A stretch of 64,000 nt of DNA from Ricinus communis. Its lineage: Eukaryota > Streptophyta > Magnoliopsida > Malpighiales > Euphorbiaceae. The DNA lies in assembly GCF_019578655.1 (NCBI RefSeq), contig NC_063259.1, forward strand, positions 24,477,277 through 24,541,276. The letters run 5' to 3'. Position numbers and translations under genes: made by a program. Of the stretch, positions 1-11,124 are shown in pieces (position 1 is the stretch's first letter; every line of letters starts with the position of its first letter). The notes under the pieces were generated by a model that worked only from the letters and a program-made list of their open reading frames with translations, ran no database searches and was not told the DNA's origin.

Positions 1-765
1 AATTTTGTTGTTTCCATATAGAGTTTCTTTGTCTCTGATATCATTGGGAAATAGTTGAAATTAGTAGTTTGCCTCAGAACATGTAACATAGATTGACTGT
101 AAACTATCTAATGCTCAACACAGAGCCCGTCTTATGTCTTTACATTATAATAATCTATGTGGTCATAGTCAAAGTTATTTCTTTTACTTATTGTTAACAA
201 GTTGTCTGAAGCTCTTGGAGCAGCCAATTGATCCCAGCTGCTAGACTTTTAATTACAATTGTTCTATCCGTTACCAGAATATTAGAGTTTCCTGCAAAAT
301 GGTTGATAATGCAGTTAAAAATAGGACTATTGGTTGATGAGGTGTCTGATTTTATTGATGATTTACCTCAGAATTTGTGTTTACCAGTCTTTTAAGTAAG
401 ATGCTGCCTAAATTTGAACCTTCAACTGTTAGCATCTATGGATTTTGGCGCATTTTTTTCTCAAAAACATGGCATGTGATGCCTCCTATGTAGCAAAAGT
501 GCAGTGGCAGGATACTGTAATAAATTTGTAGAGGAAATTTGATTGAAAGGTTAACTGACATGACATTGATTTATTCTTGCCATGAGTTGTGCCAACCTAG
601 TTCTTCTGGGTGTTGTCTTTATGTTTTTCCAGCTGATGAATGATATGAAATTAGCTAAGTTAAACTCTTGGACCGAATCCAGGTTGACTACAAGAAACTA
701 ATATACTATTTAAGTAGTGGAGAGAGAGGTCCTCCATATGAAAGACTAATCCTACAATTTTACAG

Positions 766-1650
766 GCAGAAGAAGCAAGGCGCTTGCGCAAGAGAAGAAA
801 GGCTGAAAGTCAACGTCTATTAGAAACAGAGAGAAGGCAAAAACAGCGGGTGGAAGAGGTTCGAGAGGCACAGAAAAAGGTTGGATTCTAACACCCCCTT
901 TGTGTCATTTTTTTGGTTAATATTTACCATTCCTTTATTATTGCCCATTTGTCATAATTCTTATCCATTTTCACAACTTCATCATCTATTTTTCCATTAG
1001 AGAGTTCAGTTCTTCTATTGCATTTCTATACTCAGCATGATTTATATTTTTACAATTGATGATACCAACCTCAGGATGAGGAAACTCTGAATTTGAAAGA
1101 GCAGCTTCGAATTGAGGTGAGGAGGGAACTGGATAAACTGGAAGCTAATTGTACAGATATGGCTTCACTTCTTCGTGGCCTTGGAATTGATATTGGAGGT
1201 GGTTTTTACCCTTCTTCTACTGAGGTGAGTTGCATTAGTGCCCTATTTCTTTTTATATTTGGACATGTCTTACCCCGTTGTTTAAGACTTTCCATAAGAT
1301 ATGTAATACCATAGTCATTTGTTATGATTCACATTTCCTGTTCTCATAAAAAGGAATTGGTGATCTTGGTATCATACTTTGGAATGCTTGTTATGCTTGC
1401 CATTTGTACTCTTTTCTTTTCTTTTCTTTTCTTTTCTTTTCAGATTCCTCTTAATTCCTTCTCCCTCTCTGGTTAATTTTTGGATCCTGTCATGAATCAT
1501 TTAATGATCTTCCAGGTACGAACTGCTTATAAACAAGCTCTGCTTAGGTTCCACCCAGATCGAGCATCAAGAAGCGACATCCGCCAACAAATTGAAGCAG
1601 AGGAGAAATTTAAGCTTATTTCTCGTGCAAAAGAGAAATTCATGCTGTGA
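766..1650 (+). CDS. J-domain (DnaJ-like) protein, C-terminal part; 5' end lies outside the window
   Basis: Three exons can be read: 766-879, 1075-1224 and 1516-1650 (TGA stop), all phase 0 and bounded by AG/GT sites. The first encodes a highly charged, probably helical coiled-coil stretch rich in Arg, Lys, Glu and Gln. The second continues the charged helix and ends in a Gly-rich turn (GIDIGGGFYPSS). The third holds the J-domain core: AYKQALLRFHPDRAS, with the diagnostic HPD triad, then a helix ending KEKFML at the stop. J domains stimulate Hsp70 ATPase; here the J domain is at the extreme C terminus, as in auxilin-like and other plant J proteins with long N-terminal regions. Upstream exons could lie in 1-765 or before the window; I did not find them. 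A (CTTTT)n tract lies upstream of the last acceptor. Family assignment is firm, the specific protein is unknown. Confidence 0.82.
1411..1441 (+). repeat. (CTTTT)n microsatellite in the last intron of the J-protein gene
   Basis: About six copies of CTTTT in the intron, roughly 75 bases before the acceptor of the last exon. It is pyrimidine-rich on the coding strand, so it could add to the polypyrimidine tract, but no function is shown. Confidence 0.8.
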
Positions 1651-2892
1651 CATGATGCAACAACTAAATTGTGATTAAAAATCATTTACAGATTTTGAGA
1701 ATCTTCCCTAATCTTTCCGTTGTATAAGTTGAGCATATGCTGTCCAAAAAATTTTGGGCATGGCAAAGCCATTAGGTTATCTTTTGACTGGTATATTTAT
1801 ACACATAAATCTTTCATCCACCATTTAGCTGAATAATTGTATGAAACCCAATTTCATGTATTTATGATTTCACATAGTTCTTAAGAAGCTTCATAGCAAA
1901 AGAGGTGGGGAAACGAAGATGCAGGTCTAACTAGTACTGTCATGTTCTGTATGCTCTCTGTTCAAACATACTGTTCTTTTGACTGCCTGAAGATGGGAAT
2001 AGCATTTTCCTTTTGTCTGTGATTCTTCAGCATATTAATGCAGTTTATGGATAAAGGAAGCTTTTCGAGGCAGGTATATGAATATCGAATCTGCAAAATA
2101 GTTTAAGATGGCTGATTGGGTAACAAGAACAGAAGCAGTGCTGAAACACTTGGGAGTAGGAATCCTCACTTCTTTGGGGCTTCTGAAGCGCACACTAGTT
2201 TGCTATGGCGACACCAATACTTTTTCATGTATCTGATTTCTGAAAGTTGAAGGAACCCTGAGTCATGAACTCCATAACATGGTGAAAATGATAGTATCTT
2301 GCAAGCTTAATTGCTGAACTATGCAATCAAAATTTGCTAAATCAGTAAAATGAAGCAGTTCCCAAGCTGAAGAAATGCACGAATTGCAGGGAAGGTTTAT
2401 TAAAGGAACCCGTTATTAAAGAACAAACTACAGAAATCAATGTTCTTGCATTTTAAGAATTCTCATAGTAATATTAAAGAAAAAGAATATATGATTTATG
2501 TTCAAAGAGGGGGAAATAAGCAGGAAAAAAATTTGTCTGCATCCAATTACATTATAACCCAAAATAGCTGAAAAATTATTACAAGAATCCCTAGGGACAA
2601 AATAATTCTACAGGTTGCAGAAGGGGAGAGGCAAACCCCATCAGCCAAAAATGAATTCTCCACACCTCTTCACCTAGTAAATTTAAATTCTCCAATGTAT
2701 AAAACTTGTTGCTTTTTTCTTTTTTTCCTTTTGAGAAACTATGAAGAAAAAGGAGCAAGAGTAAAGAAAACAAAACTCCTACCGAAGTCAAAATTTTCTA
2801 CTTCTGACTCTACAATAATGTGATCACCAGTTGAGAGGTGTATAAATATTGAAGACCACATAAACTATCAATAATCAATAAGCAGCTACAGT
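1651..2892. other. Convergent 3' flanks of the J-protein and GAUT genes
   Basis: The J-protein gene (+) and the GAUT gene (-) end facing each other. This stretch must hold both 3' UTRs and their polyadenylation signals. No coding capacity or repeat was recognised here. Confidence 0.6.
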
Positions 2893-5800
2893 TTAACTTG
2901 TGACACAATCTTGGTAATATGGGCGACTTTGGTTTATGTACCTTTCCCACAGGGGCTTGTACCTGCCAATGGCCAATTTCAGCCATGGCTTCATGTTCCC
3001 ATTAAAATGGACAACTGCAGCACTCTCGATTAGACGGTTGTCAATGTTCGTATCATATCCCAATCCTAACACATGCCATCTTCGATCAAGCGGCTCTGTT
3101 AAGCCATAAAATGCTAGAAGAGCTGGAGGAAGTGTTCCCAACTTCCATAATGTTCGATCAACGTTCTGCTCCTGCCAGTAATGATACTGTGCAGTCACAT
3201 TTGCCTTCCTCCAAGCAATCAGATCAAAAACATTCATACCGAATGCCCAACCACATGCCTGGGGATCAAACTTTGAGCTGATGATTGGGTTCGAGAAATT
3301 GAGATACTTGTAATAACGATGAAATGCTTCAAGACAAGTTTCAACAGCTCCATTGACATTTCCATGCAAATCCAACGAAAACAGTTGTGTTAGATCCTTC
3401 TGGACTACAACATCATCATCAAGAAAAACTATCTTTTCAAGTTGAGGATAGATTTCGGGGATGTAAAAGCGAAGATGATTCAGTAAAGACAGGTACTTAG
3501 GGTTCCGCAGTTTTGGCTCAACCTTCATATCTTGATAGCCTGAGAAGTAATAGCTCCGTGAATCTTCAGCAAGAAGCTGTTTGACAACAGGAGCATAAGA
3601 AGCATTTAACCATGAGAACTCTTTCACATTCTGCACTTCTATAGTGGCCCCTTTAAAGTCATCACTGAGGAACCAAGCCTGCATAGCTCCGTAGCTGACT
3701 CCATTTGTGACTATGTGGAAGACTAGCTGCGTTGGATGGTCAGCATTGGAGATTGCGGAGTTGACAACTACAGAGGTAGCCAGTACATTATCTGAAAATA
3801 TGCAATAATGGTAGAGATTGTTATCCATAAGTCTTGGAGAATTTCGCTTCTCCTCTGCAAGGTCTTGAAGGAGCGGCTTCTTAAGCCAATCAGTTGTGAG
3901 CTTTACTATCAGGCAATGGAGGCTCTTGGGTAGAGCTTCAGCTGCCAATTGCCCAAACACTGCACTCTGAACTGTTGCTGCATTTGCACGTTCTTCAAGG
4001 GCTTGAATATGTGATTTCATTGTCATTATGGTTGTTGCCACATCATAGTGAGCATCTTGCGCCTTGAAGATTAGAGATGATAGGCTACTGATTAGTGGCT
4101 CCGCTTCTTCCAGTGTTATGGGCTCCCCCGTCATGGCAGCTTTTGAAAGCAAAAGTTGGCAACTCCTAATCTGTTTGCTCAGCTCCCAAGCAAGGTGAAG
4201 ATTATTATGCTCCTTTGCAATAATGACATAAGCCTTGGCAAGTGCAATTTGCTCAGCCAACTGCCTTGAAAATGAGGTCGCACTTAATATTTCCTTTGTA
4301 AAATTCAAACCTTCACGATTAACTGGCTCTGGTCTTGCATGGTTCTCCTGAAAGAGAAGAGCAGATTTAAGTCCACATTTAACATAAAATTATGCCAATG
4401 ATGCATACAACCAAGTGGACATTATCAATTGTCTTCAGATATGACATGAGATTCAAATGCATTTCAACTGACAACTGTCTCTTAATGAAGCCGAATTGTC
4501 AGGCATGAAAGATATTCCTTATTGTCTACTGTTTACTAGCTGGAGAAATCCAAAAAACAAGAGAAACCCCACTGTGTAGCCTTTGAACCTGATGCATTTC
4601 AGACATGCACAATAAATAAATTATATTGCAACCATTCGAAGTCTTCTTCAATCAGGGGATGAGGAGGAACATAAGTGATACAGGATCTTATTATTTGTAT
4701 CATGACCATGAACAAATTCAAAAAAAGAAACTCCACTTGCCCAAAATGATAGAAATGTCAATGTTAGTAAAAGAAGCAGGACAGTGCTACACTTTGACCT
4801 AAAGCTCTCGGCATCATGAGCCTAATGATTAGTGAAAACCTTGTCATCTTCCAATGGGGATGATCATTTCAAACAGCCTGTAAAACGATACATCGATAAA
4901 AAAGTAAGGTCTTACATGAAGGAATTGGTTTGATTATTGAACTTGTTCGCAATTGTCTGAATTCAGCAAATAAATCATTGAACTTTGGTTGATTGGTTAG
5001 GTCTCACACCAGTATAAAAGGAGAAGCTGAGCTGTAATAGTTGGGAAAAGAAAAGAAAAGAAAAAATAACCCCTTCATTTAGAGATTTAGGGTTGGTTGG
5101 GTGGGTTGAACATGAATGTTAAAGAAACTAAAACCAAAAACATAAATAACAAAATTATTGAGTTAAAATGGTTTCATCAGGTTTTGGGTTTAAACTGAAT
5201 ACCCTCAGTTAACCAAAAGAAAGATTATAGAGGTAGAAAAATGGAATGATTTAGAAGACTGAAGGTTATTAACATAAAAAGACGGAGATAGTATGTGGTG
5301 CATACCCCCCCATATAGTGCATAAGTATCATTTCACAGGGTATGTGATTGTCTTAAATTGATTAAGCTTGTCCATTAGGATCCTGTTAATGATTTGGACT
5401 TCCATAAAGAACTAAGAGCATTAATATTTTCCCCACTAAGGACTGAAAAATTAAGACTCAATTCACAAAATAAAACTCTAGGACATTCCAACAGCCCATT
5501 CCGGAAAATCTCGAAATCAAAATTATGCTCTTGAACCTAAATGTTATATACTCTGGTCCAGCTGGTAATTAACTCAAATAATATCCCAAACAAGTGCCAT
5601 AGAAAATCTATCAATTTTTCTACTTTCTCGATTCTCTGAAATTAATTGTTCTTGAGCTTCATGATTGCACCAGTAAACCACAACAAAGCATAAGGTTTCT
5701 GAATCTAGATCTCCCAAAACAAGGAAACATAAATACCTTTCAATTTCAGTAGAGTCAACCAAGTTTATCCATGTGTATTACATGACTTTAGTCCATTATA

Positions 5801-6825
5801 ATGATCCCTAAATAGGCTAAGATAATTGCATGTACAAAAGAAACGAACAAAATAGTTGTGAACAAATAATCTTTGTAGATAGCGTAAGGTCTAAACCTCT
5901 TTCCCTTTCTATTAACATGAAGTACTACAATGGGAAAAAGAATGACATTTCCTCAGTATTTTCAGGTTAATACTAGCTCCATGTAACTAACATCACTATA
6001 AGTCAAGCTATAAGGCAAGGTGAGCTACAAACCTGAAAACATGGCAAAATCACATGTCAAAAGCTTAGAAACATCTGTGATCTGCTCAACTTGCTCTCCA
6101 AGACTTTGGATATAATCAATGACAAAGACGCGAGGGCTTCAATTTGAACTCCTATATGCTTACACTAGTGCTGGTGGAGTACAAAAATAATACTCTTTCT
6201 ATATAATAAAAATCCAAAAACAGTTTCAAGAATACCATCCTAAGTTTCTAACTAAGAAGCACATCAGGCCAGTAAAATTAGCCGCAACTGATCCTTTTCT
6301 TCTCTGATTCTCCCTATAAAACAAACAGTAAACCCAATTGAGAAGAATAGACATACCTCCCAACCACCAAAGAACCTGTCTCACACTAAATGTGAAGCAA
6401 GTCAACTAAACAGAAATCAACATCCAACTGTCACGTAATCAACTCAAAAGAAATAATATAGTAACTCAGCTAATATAGATATCAAACTAGCTAAAACTGC
6501 ATTACAAAAGCATACAGTTCGTAGAAAAACAAAGCATCCAAAGTAGTAAATTACACATAAGACTAACATGTCCTATCAATTAGATAAAATTACCTAAGGT
6601 GAAGATCAAATGGGAATTTTCAAAATCGCAATAAATTCAATATACGGAAGGACGAAATGATTATAAGATTACCTGTAGGGGCTGGTTAACCTGATCCTCA
6701 TCATGATGATGGTGAAAGACAAACAAAACAAGACCAGCAATCAAGAACATGCCAAGAAGAGCCCAGATCCACTGTGATAACCTCCTTCTAACCGAGCGCC
6801 GGCCGTCGGCAGCCCGCCTCCGCAT
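2893..6825 (-). CDS. GAUT11: Galacturonosyltransferase of GT8 family (GAUT11-like), complete
   Basis: Two coding exons: 6673-6825 and 2893-4347, separated by a 2.3-kb intron with GT-AG sites; they join in frame to 535 residues. The product is a type II membrane protein. A short basic cytosolic tail (MRRRAADGRRSVRRR) is followed by one hydrophobic anchor at about residues 19-41 and a His/Asp-rich stem. The lumenal part carries the GT8 catalytic features: the metal-binding DDD in FLDDDVVVQKDL and the C-terminal HFNGNMKPW motif. GAUT enzymes transfer galacturonic acid from UDP-GalA onto pectin or related acceptors in the Golgi. From memory of Arabidopsis, the sequence fits GAUT11 best (same length within two residues, same MRRRAAD start), which is linked to seed mucilage pectin. 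The start is fixed by the basic tail directly before the anchor. The long intron holds AT-rich sequence and a possible degenerate SINE near 5160-5230, but no gene. Confidence 0.93.
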
Positions 6826-9290
6826 CTTTTACTTGATCCTCTCTCCACAATTTACCACCAAAGATTCAAGATTTGAAATCTTGGCATATCCCAGGATTAT
6901 TACTATAGTAAATACTACAGTCAAATAATAAACAATTCACATAAACGTCACTGCCACCGTTCAGCTCACCATAACATAATACATAGACATAGTTACACAC
7001 AATCAAGAATTGTGAAAGAACCAATAACAAGAAAGAGCAATGATCAAGAAACAAGAAAAAGAAAAGAGTTGAAGCCAAGATAAGAGAATGAGTGGGTTAA
7101 CCAATAACAAAAAGAGTGATGGGTGGTGATCTAGTCTAGGTTTTGTTTTTGTGTGAAAATGAGTGTATGAATAGTAAAGAAAGAGACTTCAAAAAGAAAT
7201 TTTAGATTTTTAACCAAAGATGAAAGATGGATTCTTTTTGTTTTTGAATGTGATGCTGTAATATAATATATTGAGACTGAAGTTCTTTTCTTTTTTTTCT
7301 TTTTCGTTGGAGAAGGAAGCACATGAAAGCATGTGGTGATAATTGCTTAAATAAGAAATGTTGAACTTCGATTCTATTACTATATATATTTTCTTTGTCC
7401 AAAATTAATGAATCTTTCAAATTATGGAAGCCAATATTATCTTTGATACAATTACTACTAATTATATACATTTTGGTCACTATTTGTTGATAGAACCCAT
7501 AAATTGATGAGATTTGAATGTCTCACTCATTCCTAAATTAATTTCATTTGATATATTTGTTAAAGGATATGCTACATAGTAAAAATTGATTTTTCTTCCA
7601 GAAAAAAGCTCTCTTTACATCTATCCATCAAATCAACCTTGATGAATGAGGCCGGAATATGAGAAAACTATATCAAAATGTTACTCCTAATTAATCATTT
7701 TACTTATTTCCTTGTTTATAAGATTAAGGAACCATAATGTGAAAATATTATACCGGTCCAATAAAATATAAGACAGACAAAAGAATGATCAGAGAAAGAG
7801 GCCCAAAATTATATTTTTTTTCTTACAGAAGAACATTGGCTTATGGTTCTAAGTCTACATCAAGAAATTAAGAGAAAACTCAAATGTGGATCAAGCTAGC
7901 TTCTAGGGTTAACATTGTATTTTCTTTTTATGAATAATTAATTTGACTTTCCAATTATAAAATAGAAATTCCGCTCGAATGGATGTCTCAAATTCCAATC
8001 TCCATCTTCTCACACAATTTAAAAATAAATAAATAAAAACACCATTTGCTCAAAAGATGGAAAGGGTACTGATAAAGTGAGTACAATAGAAGGGTAGTCA
8101 GTTGTGTTGTAAGTGTCACTGTCAAGTGTCGGCCTGTTCTCTCCAACCTCTCTTTAACCATTCCCCTTTCATATTTCAGTTTTAGTCTTTTCTTTTTTAG
8201 TGCATTTCAGCATTGAGGGTCTTTTTTCTAGGAGACCTTTTTGCTTAGTCCTTTGTTCTTTAGTTTCTCTCCCCTATTATGAGGTGTAACAGATTTCCTT
8301 GTATTTCTTTTCTTTATCACCTTAGAATCTCAAGAATACAGATTTTAAATCTTAAGGCGATTATTATAATAGAGGCTTTTCGGTGATTATATCAGATCCA
8401 GCAATTCATCATAATGGAGGTTTTCATTCGTTTTTCACCTTTGATTATCTTTCGTGATGCTGGACTTTATTAAAGAGAGAAGAGTGCACTTTACATTTGC
8501 ATTAAAAAGAGTTGGCAGCAGCATCTTGTTGTGTCTTGCTTCACTCATGTATATGTTCTTGGGCAGTCCTTGTCTCCTTCCTTAACAGTTTACTATGGAT
8601 ACGATGGTGGCAATCACAGGACCAAAACTTCATTAAATTTCGCCCACGAATTCTAACTAAAACATGAAACTTAGAAGAGATGACTCTCCCAGTCTCCTGC
8701 ACTTTAATAACAAAACCAGAAGAGCTACAGAATCTTTGTCAAAGAAAGAATGATGTGCTCAGAAAAGGGTATAGTTTTCAGGCAGCAATTTTTATTTTAT
8801 TTCATTTTATTTATTTTTTTTACATGGCCAGAGCAGGAGGATATGTTTTATTGTCATACCAACTGTGAAGTAGGAGACATGTCATTAACTAATTTCACCA
8901 GGGCCCGACTACACATCACATGTACTTGTTTAGGTTTTACACGAACCAAGAAACTAAGGCTGTTCCTACATTTTCAGGCCTCTTTTTTACCTTTGCCTTT
9001 CGTTCTACTTCTTATTCTTAATACAAGTTAGTGTTTATTTTAGACTGCTGGTGGATGTCTAGAAAAAAAGTAACTTTAATCTTCTTTTTGTTTAATTTTT
9101 TTTTTTTTGAAGAAATCATTAATTTATATATTTTTAAAAAAATTAATTTGGAATGGAGTTTTAATTGATAAATAATCTTCCACTGTGACAACAATCAAGT
9201 TAGTAGTATTAATTAAATTAATATCTCCAAAATTAGTCGTATTTTCCTGCGTCAAGCCATATAAGCCATTGATATTTTTTTTAATAAGAT
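6826..9290. other. Intergenic: 5' flank of GAUT11-like gene and AT-rich spacer
   Basis: This is the start of the divergent spacer between the GAUT gene (-) and the nucleotide carrier gene (+). The first few hundred bases must contain the GAUT 5' UTR and promoter. The rest is low-complexity A/T and pyrimidine tracts. Short open frames here are not supported by codon pattern or homology that I recognise. Confidence 0.6.
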
Positions 9291-9420
9291 AAAAGGTACA
9301 GAAAAAAGTCCTTCACCTATTTAGGGAAAGCCAATTAAACAGCTCATTGTTTTTTCTTTTTTGTCTCAATTACAACCTAAAGCTTTGTAACAAAGTTCAA
9401 TTAAGCCCAAACAGCTAACC
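9291..9420 (+). repeat. Left terminal inverted repeat of the transposon
   Basis: Diverged inverted copy of 10445-10570. Shared blocks from the outside in are AAAAGGTACA, ACCTATTT, GAAAGCCAAT, TTTTGTCTC and AAGTTCAA. Confidence 0.7.
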
Positions 9421-10444
9421 CGTCAATATTTCAGGAAGTGACGGGGTCCATCTAATTTTGCACCACTTATATGATGAAACCTATTTCCTTTTTACTATTT
9501 TCTTTAAATTAAAGTTAAATTATTAGAGAAATTTGCTGTGTTAAATAGTATAAAAATTATAAAAGAAAATATGATATACATAATAAGAAGAAAAAAACAA
9601 TCAAGAACATTGAATCAAAATAAATTCCATGGTGATGTAGTTGCCCACTCTTATTTTCTTCTCACACAGTACGAATAAAGCATCTAATAAATGGTAGTAG
9701 TGGCTTCATGTTTCATCTTCTTTCTTTTTAATTTCCTTTTTTTTTTCAGATTTTTCATATTTTTTCTTTGTTTGTTTTAGGGCTTTCATCCATATAATTT
9801 CTATTTTGTTAAATTTTTAATGAGTTGAGATTTGAGATAGCAAGATTTGATACATCGAAAGTTGTAATCGATTGAGTGTTTAACATCGTAGATTTAGAGA
9901 GAAGAGGAAGACTGTAGCGATTGCAGTAGCAGTGGAGGAAGTGATGTTGGTGGCTGATTGATGTGGCGTTTTTATCGGTAAAACTTTGCATCATATTATT
10001 GTTATGGCCGATTTTAAAAAAAAGTTTGAAATTAAAATTATGATTAAAGATTAAAATATTGAGTTTTAAATTGAATTTGATAAAACATATATGTTATTTG
10101 ATTTTAATAATAATTGAGTCCTCTAGTTTAAATTGATTGACTCTGTATTTTCTTTGTTGTTGTCTTGCTCGATGGAAGAAGAATAATTGTTGATTTATAT
10201 TCTTCTACTTGATAGAAGAAAAAAAAGACTAAATGAAGCAATATGTGGTGGAGGTATTTGATGTAAATGATATTTTTCTAAAAAATGAGGCTAACTTTTT
10301 TTTTAACTAATCTAATATCTTTTAATTTTATTATTTAATTTTAATTAAATTAGTTTAATGTTATTTTTTTATTTTTTAGAAAAAGAAAAAGAGCGTAGAT
10401 GTTTTAATATGGTTGGGTAGTGTTTTGAGTAGTCTCGTTACTGA

Positions 10445-10570
10445 TAGCCTATTAATAATTAGAACTTTGTTGAACTTTTTTTATAAGATTAAAGGTAAGA
10501 TCGAGACAAAATGAAGAATAAGGACTTTATTGGCTTTCTCCAAATAGGTAAAGGGCTTTTATGTACCTTT
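10445..10570 (-). repeat. Right terminal inverted repeat of the transposon
   Basis: Reverse-complement match to 9291-9420. Its outer edge (…ATGTACCTTTT) is at about 10561-10570, next to the transcribed leader of the following gene. Confidence 0.7.
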
Positions 10571-10689
10571 TTGCCAACAGAAAAAAAGCTAAGCCTCTAA
10601 AACTGCCACCCTTCATCTCCGAAGGAAGCTGCAACACACCACATCTCTCTCCCCTGAAAATATCAGAGAACAACAAAATCCATATTCCC

Positions 10690-11124
10690 ACCTCCTCTGA
10701 TTCTCAGGTTAATTTTTTTTCCTTTCTAATCTTGGAGTTCTTTTCTGCTTTCTTTTTTCCCGATCCTGTTCAGTTTAATTTGTAGTTGTCATTTTTCAAT
10801 TGTTTTGTTTAATCTGATGGAATGTGTGTAACCAAGAATGACTTTTCTTCTAAAAGATATAATCTTTTCATTGTTACTCTATTATAAATAATCTTCTTTC
10901 ACATTTTCACTTTTCTATGTTTGATTTTACTTGCAACAGTATATGTGTTTGATGCTAAGTTAGAAGCAATAAAATAACTTTATTCGATCCCAAATTTATT
11001 ACTCATTTGAAAACAAAATAATCATTTTGTTGACAAGAAAATCTGTTATTCGATTTATTACGAGAAAAGTTTAATTTATGGTATTGTTATCTTTGCAGGC
11101 TAAGAGAGAGAGGAGATAAAGAAG
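10690..11124 (+). other. Probable 5' UTR intron of the nucleotide carrier gene
   Basis: A plausible donor (TCTCAG|GTTAAT, about 10709) and a clear acceptor (TTTGCAG|GCTAAG, about 11099) bracket AT-rich sequence immediately before the start codon context. If used, the leader exon begins somewhere around 10570-10708 and the second leader piece is 11100-11124. Inferred from splice-site sequence only. Confidence 0.5.

Larger units (their letters stand above)
9291..10570. mobile_element. Non-autonomous DNA transposon with long terminal inverted repeats
   Basis: The two ends are inverted copies of each other. The left end reads AAAAGGTACA, then ACCTATTT, GAAAGCCAAT and, further in, TTTTGTCTC and AAGTTCAA. 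The reverse complement of the right end (about 10445-10570) gives the same blocks in the same order and similar spacing, with substitutions. The similarity runs for roughly 125 bases per end, so these are long TIRs. The roughly 1-kb interior is AT-rich with no transposase-like frame, so the element is non-autonomous. Long TIRs suggest a Mutator-like (MULE) or fold-back element, but I found no convincing target-site duplication, so superfamily is open. The right end sits only tens of bases from the likely 5' UTR of the carrier gene. Confidence 0.72.
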
